DNA of 7,645 nt from Flavobacteriales bacterium (GTDB taxonomy: Bacteria > Bacteroidota > Bacteroidia > Flavobacteriales > BACL11). The notes beneath the pieces were generated by a model. It saw only the letters and a program-made list of their open reading frames with translations. It was not told the DNA's origin and searched no databases. A program made the position numbers and the translations under genes. The stretch lies in assembly GCA_018664745.1 (NCBI GenBank), contig JABJNS010000024.1, forward strand, positions 1-7,645, given 5' to 3'. Below, piece by piece: positions 5,904 to 7,645 of the stretch. Each line of letters opens with the position of its first letter. Position 1 is the first letter of the stretch.

Positions 5904-7209
5904 CTTTCCAATTTAATCTATCGACTGCCGAGAATTGCCAAGGCGCTCCATTATTTTCAACATTTGTAAACATCATATTCAGCTCGGTTGGTGCAGCTGA
6001 TTGCTCCATTACTAAATATCTTCTCATATCCATAATGATGGATAATGGATCTAACTCAATAGGGCAAGCATCTGTACATGCATTACAACTCGTACATGCC
6101 CATAATTCTTCTGCTGTAATATAATCCCCCAATAAAGCTTTAGTATCCTCCTCTCCTTTTCGTTTGTTGTCTGCTATCTCAGTAATTCTATCTCTCGTAT
6201 CCATCATCACCTTCCTTGGTGAAAGTAATTTACCAGTATGATTTGCAGGACAATTATCCGTACACCTTCCACATTCCGTACAACTATAAGCATTTAATAA
6301 TTGTACCCAATTTAAATCAGTAGCATCCTTTGCACCAAAAGATTCGGGAGCAGGAACAGCAACTGGTGGTGCAGCATATGGATCTGCATTTGGGTCCATC
6401 ATTAATTTTACCTCATTAGTAACTGATTCCAAATTAGTAAACTGCCCTAAAGGGTTTAAATTTGCAAAGTAAGTACTAGGGAATGCAAAGAAAATATGCA
6501 AATGTTTAGAAATAAGGACATAATTCATAAATCCTAAAATTCCAATGATATGAAACCACCAAGTAAAACGCTCTAAAGCTATTAAAGTAGAAGTTTCCAT
6601 GCTACTAAAAAGAGGCTGTAAATATTGACTTATAGGAATAGAAAATGAAGTTGTATAATGTTCAGCACCTGCAGCAATTAACAAGCTATCAGTAGCATTC
6701 ATAATTAAGAATGCTGACATCAATAAAATTTCAAAAACTAAAATAAGATTCGCATCAGTTCTTGGCCAAGCAGTCATTTCCTTACTCCAAAAACGCTTTA
6801 TTCTAACTATGTTTCTTCTAACCAAAAAGATAACACAAGCCACTAATACTAGAATTGCTAATATTTCAAATGAGCCAATTAAGAAGTTATACAACCCTAA
6901 TGGAATTACTGAAGCTAAGAATCTATGGGTTCCAAATATCCCATCTACTACTATCTCAATCACCTCAATATTGATGATAAGGAAACCTAAATAAACTATG
7001 ATGTGTAAAACCCCAGCAATTGGTCTTCTTGTCATTTTTGATTGTCCCATAGCAACACGGAACATATTTTTCCATCTATCAGTTGGTTTATCTGACCTAT
7101 CAATATCTCTACCTAGTTTTATATTCGCAATAATTCTATTTAAATTTCTTATGAAAAAACCAATAGCAATTACAAATACAACTAAGAATATTAAGTTTGA
7201 AACTCCCAT
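5896..7209 (-). CDS. Membrane-anchored 4Fe-4S dicluster protein, HdrC/GlpC/DsrM-like
   Basis: This 437-residue protein combines a membrane part with a cytoplasmic ferredoxin-like part. Hydrophobic segments lie at about 4-20, 65-87, 103-130, 155-180 and 214-240, giving roughly five helices as in the NarI/DsrM cytochrome b fold. Histidines H69 in the second helix and H220, H236 and H238 in or after the fifth are candidate haem b ligands. A Pro/Ala-rich linker (about 273-290) leads to two 4Fe-4S motifs: C310, C313, C316, C320 (CTECGRCTDNCPA) and C372, C375, C378, C382 (CTSCNACTDACPI). It probably moves electrons between the menaquinone pool and the CCG-domain protein encoded two genes downstream; together they resemble DsrMK or HdrDE. 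It starts three bases after the MCE gene stop and overlaps the HAD gene by 8 bases. Fold and clusters are clear; haem content, direction of electron flow and substrate are inferred or unknown. Confidence 0.9.
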   Translation of the reverse strand: MGVSNLIFLVVFVIAIGFFIRNLNRIIANIKLGRDIDRSDKPTDRWKNMFRVAMGQSKMTRRPIAGVLHIIVYLGFLIINIEVIEIVVDGIFGTHRFLASVIPLGLYNFLIGSFEILAILVLVACVIFLVRRNIVRIKRFWSKEMTAWPRTDANLILVFEILLMSAFLIMNATDSLLIAAGAEHYTTSFSIPISQYLQPLFSSMETSTLIALERFTWWFHIIGILGFMNYVLISKHLHIFFAFPSTYFANLNPLGQFTNLESVTNEVKLMMDPNADPYAAPPVAVPAPESFGAKDATDLNWVQLLNAYSCTECGRCTDNCPANHTGKLLSPRKVMMDTRDRITEIADNKRKGEEDTKALLGDYITAEELWACTSCNACTDACPIELDPLSIIMDMRRYLVMEQSAAPTELNMMFTNVENNGAPWQFSAVDRLNWKDE

Positions 7210-7212
7210 TTT

Positions 7213-7645
7213 TTATTTTTTTGATTTTGGTTCTACATAAGACTTACTTCCCCCAATAATTGAGAAGTTAACATATCTACTTGGGTGTCGTTTAATATCT
7301 TCCAATAACTCAGCTAATTCACGAGTAGATTTTTCAAAATTAGCATATATTTTATCATCTTTAAGCAATAAACCTATACTTCCTTCTCCATTATTTATTT
7401 TAGCAGTAATATCACTTACATTCTTTAATGCTGTTGCAATATCAGCTTTAGCTAATGAATCAGAAAGAGTAGAAAAATTAGTCAATATATTTTTAATTTC
7501 TCCATTACTACTTTCCAAATTACTAGTAATAGATGCTAAGTTTGAAATCACCTTAGTAATTCGTTCATCATTTACAGCAACCATACTATCTACCTTTATC
7601 ATTGTTTCGGACATCAATGAAAAAGTTTTATCTAAACTTTGTAAA
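7213..7645 (-). CDS. MCE/MlaD family protein, C-terminal part (5' end outside window)
   Basis: The last ~143 codons of a protein resembling Bacteroidota MlaD-type MCE proteins are visible. These are inner-membrane-anchored substrate-binding components of lipid transport systems between the envelope membranes. The MCE domain itself and the N-terminal membrane helix lie beyond the right edge. What remains is a long amphipathic helical region rich in N, S, L, I and K with heptad-like spacing. It is followed by INNGEGSIGLLLKDD (a repeated theme in this family), an ENFEKS-like helix, and the closing block HPSRYVNFSIIGGSK, which matches the family's usual end. The frame stays open past the TTG at 7615-7617, so that codon is internal, not a start. 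The gene stops three bases before the membrane Fe-S gene and so heads or continues the minus-strand unit. The family call rests on the C-terminal pattern only. Confidence 0.82.
   Translation of the reverse strand, partial: LQSLDKTFSLMSETMIKVDSMVAVNDERITKVISNLASITSNLESSNGEIKNILTNFSTLSDSLAKADIATALKNVSDITAKINNGEGSIGLLLKDDKIYANFEKSTRELAELLEDIKRHPSRYVNFSIIGGSKSYVEPKSKK

Noticed and set aside
6809..7240. Two short plus-strand open frames opposite the membrane Fe-S gene
   Set aside because: Their hydrophobic look is a by-product of antisense membrane-helix codons; neither has independent support.
7615..7617. TTG as a start codon for the MCE-family gene
   Set aside because: The frame stays open to the window edge and the fragment lacks the MCE domain and membrane helix that must precede it.
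1..7645. CRISPR array, tRNA/rRNA genes, insertion sequence or tandem repeats
   Set aside because: No regularly spaced repeats, cloverleaf-like segments, transposase-like proteins or terminal inverted repeats were seen, and coding genes fill almost all of the window.

Overview
The window is 7,645 bases of AT-rich, densely packed bacterial chromosome. The gene families point to Bacteroidota, most likely Flavobacteriales or a close relative: a GH109-type Gfo/Idh/MocA protein, a DUF5522 mini-protein, the long form of urocanase, and the MCE / membrane Fe-S / CCG / 'ABC transporter ATPase'-named gene string. The upstream regions are A/T-rich and lack clear Shine-Dalgarno sequences, which fits that phylum. 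This assignment rests on remembered family resemblance, not on a search.

Layout. Bases 1-485 (+) hold the 3' end of a GH109-like glycosidase/oxidoreductase. It converges on, and overlaps by 17 bases, a PLP enzyme of the ACC deaminase / D-cysteine desulfhydrase family (469-1353, -). A 30-base gap then separates that gene from a divergent plus-strand unit of three genes: a 57-residue cysteine-rich DUF5522 protein (1384-1557), urocanate hydratase (1544-3547) and a DUF2461 protein (3549-4232). These are joined by a 14-base overlap and a 1-base gap. Nine bases further on, this unit meets the end of a long minus-strand unit. Read 5'->3' on the minus strand, that unit is: an MCE/MlaD-family protein (partial, off the right edge), a membrane protein with two 4Fe-4S motifs (HdrC/GlpC/DsrM-like), a small HAD-fold hydrolase, a CCG-domain Fe-S protein (HdrB/GlpC-like) and a small protein of unknown function. 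Junctions are a 3-base gap, an 8-base overlap, a 4-base gap and a 1-base overlap, so co-transcription is very likely.

How the genes may work together. The membrane Fe-S protein and the CCG protein look like the two halves of a membrane-bound, HdrDE/DsrMK/GlpC-like quinone-linked oxidoreductase. Their packing with an MCE lipid-transport protein and two small proteins without assigned roles suggests a conserved but poorly understood envelope/redox module, and this is the most interesting part of the window. Urocanase would convert urocanate to imidazolonepropionate in histidine degradation, but no other hut gene is visible here. No RNA genes, CRISPR arrays, insertion sequences or convincing terminators were seen. 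No gene-free stretch exceeds about 30 bases.
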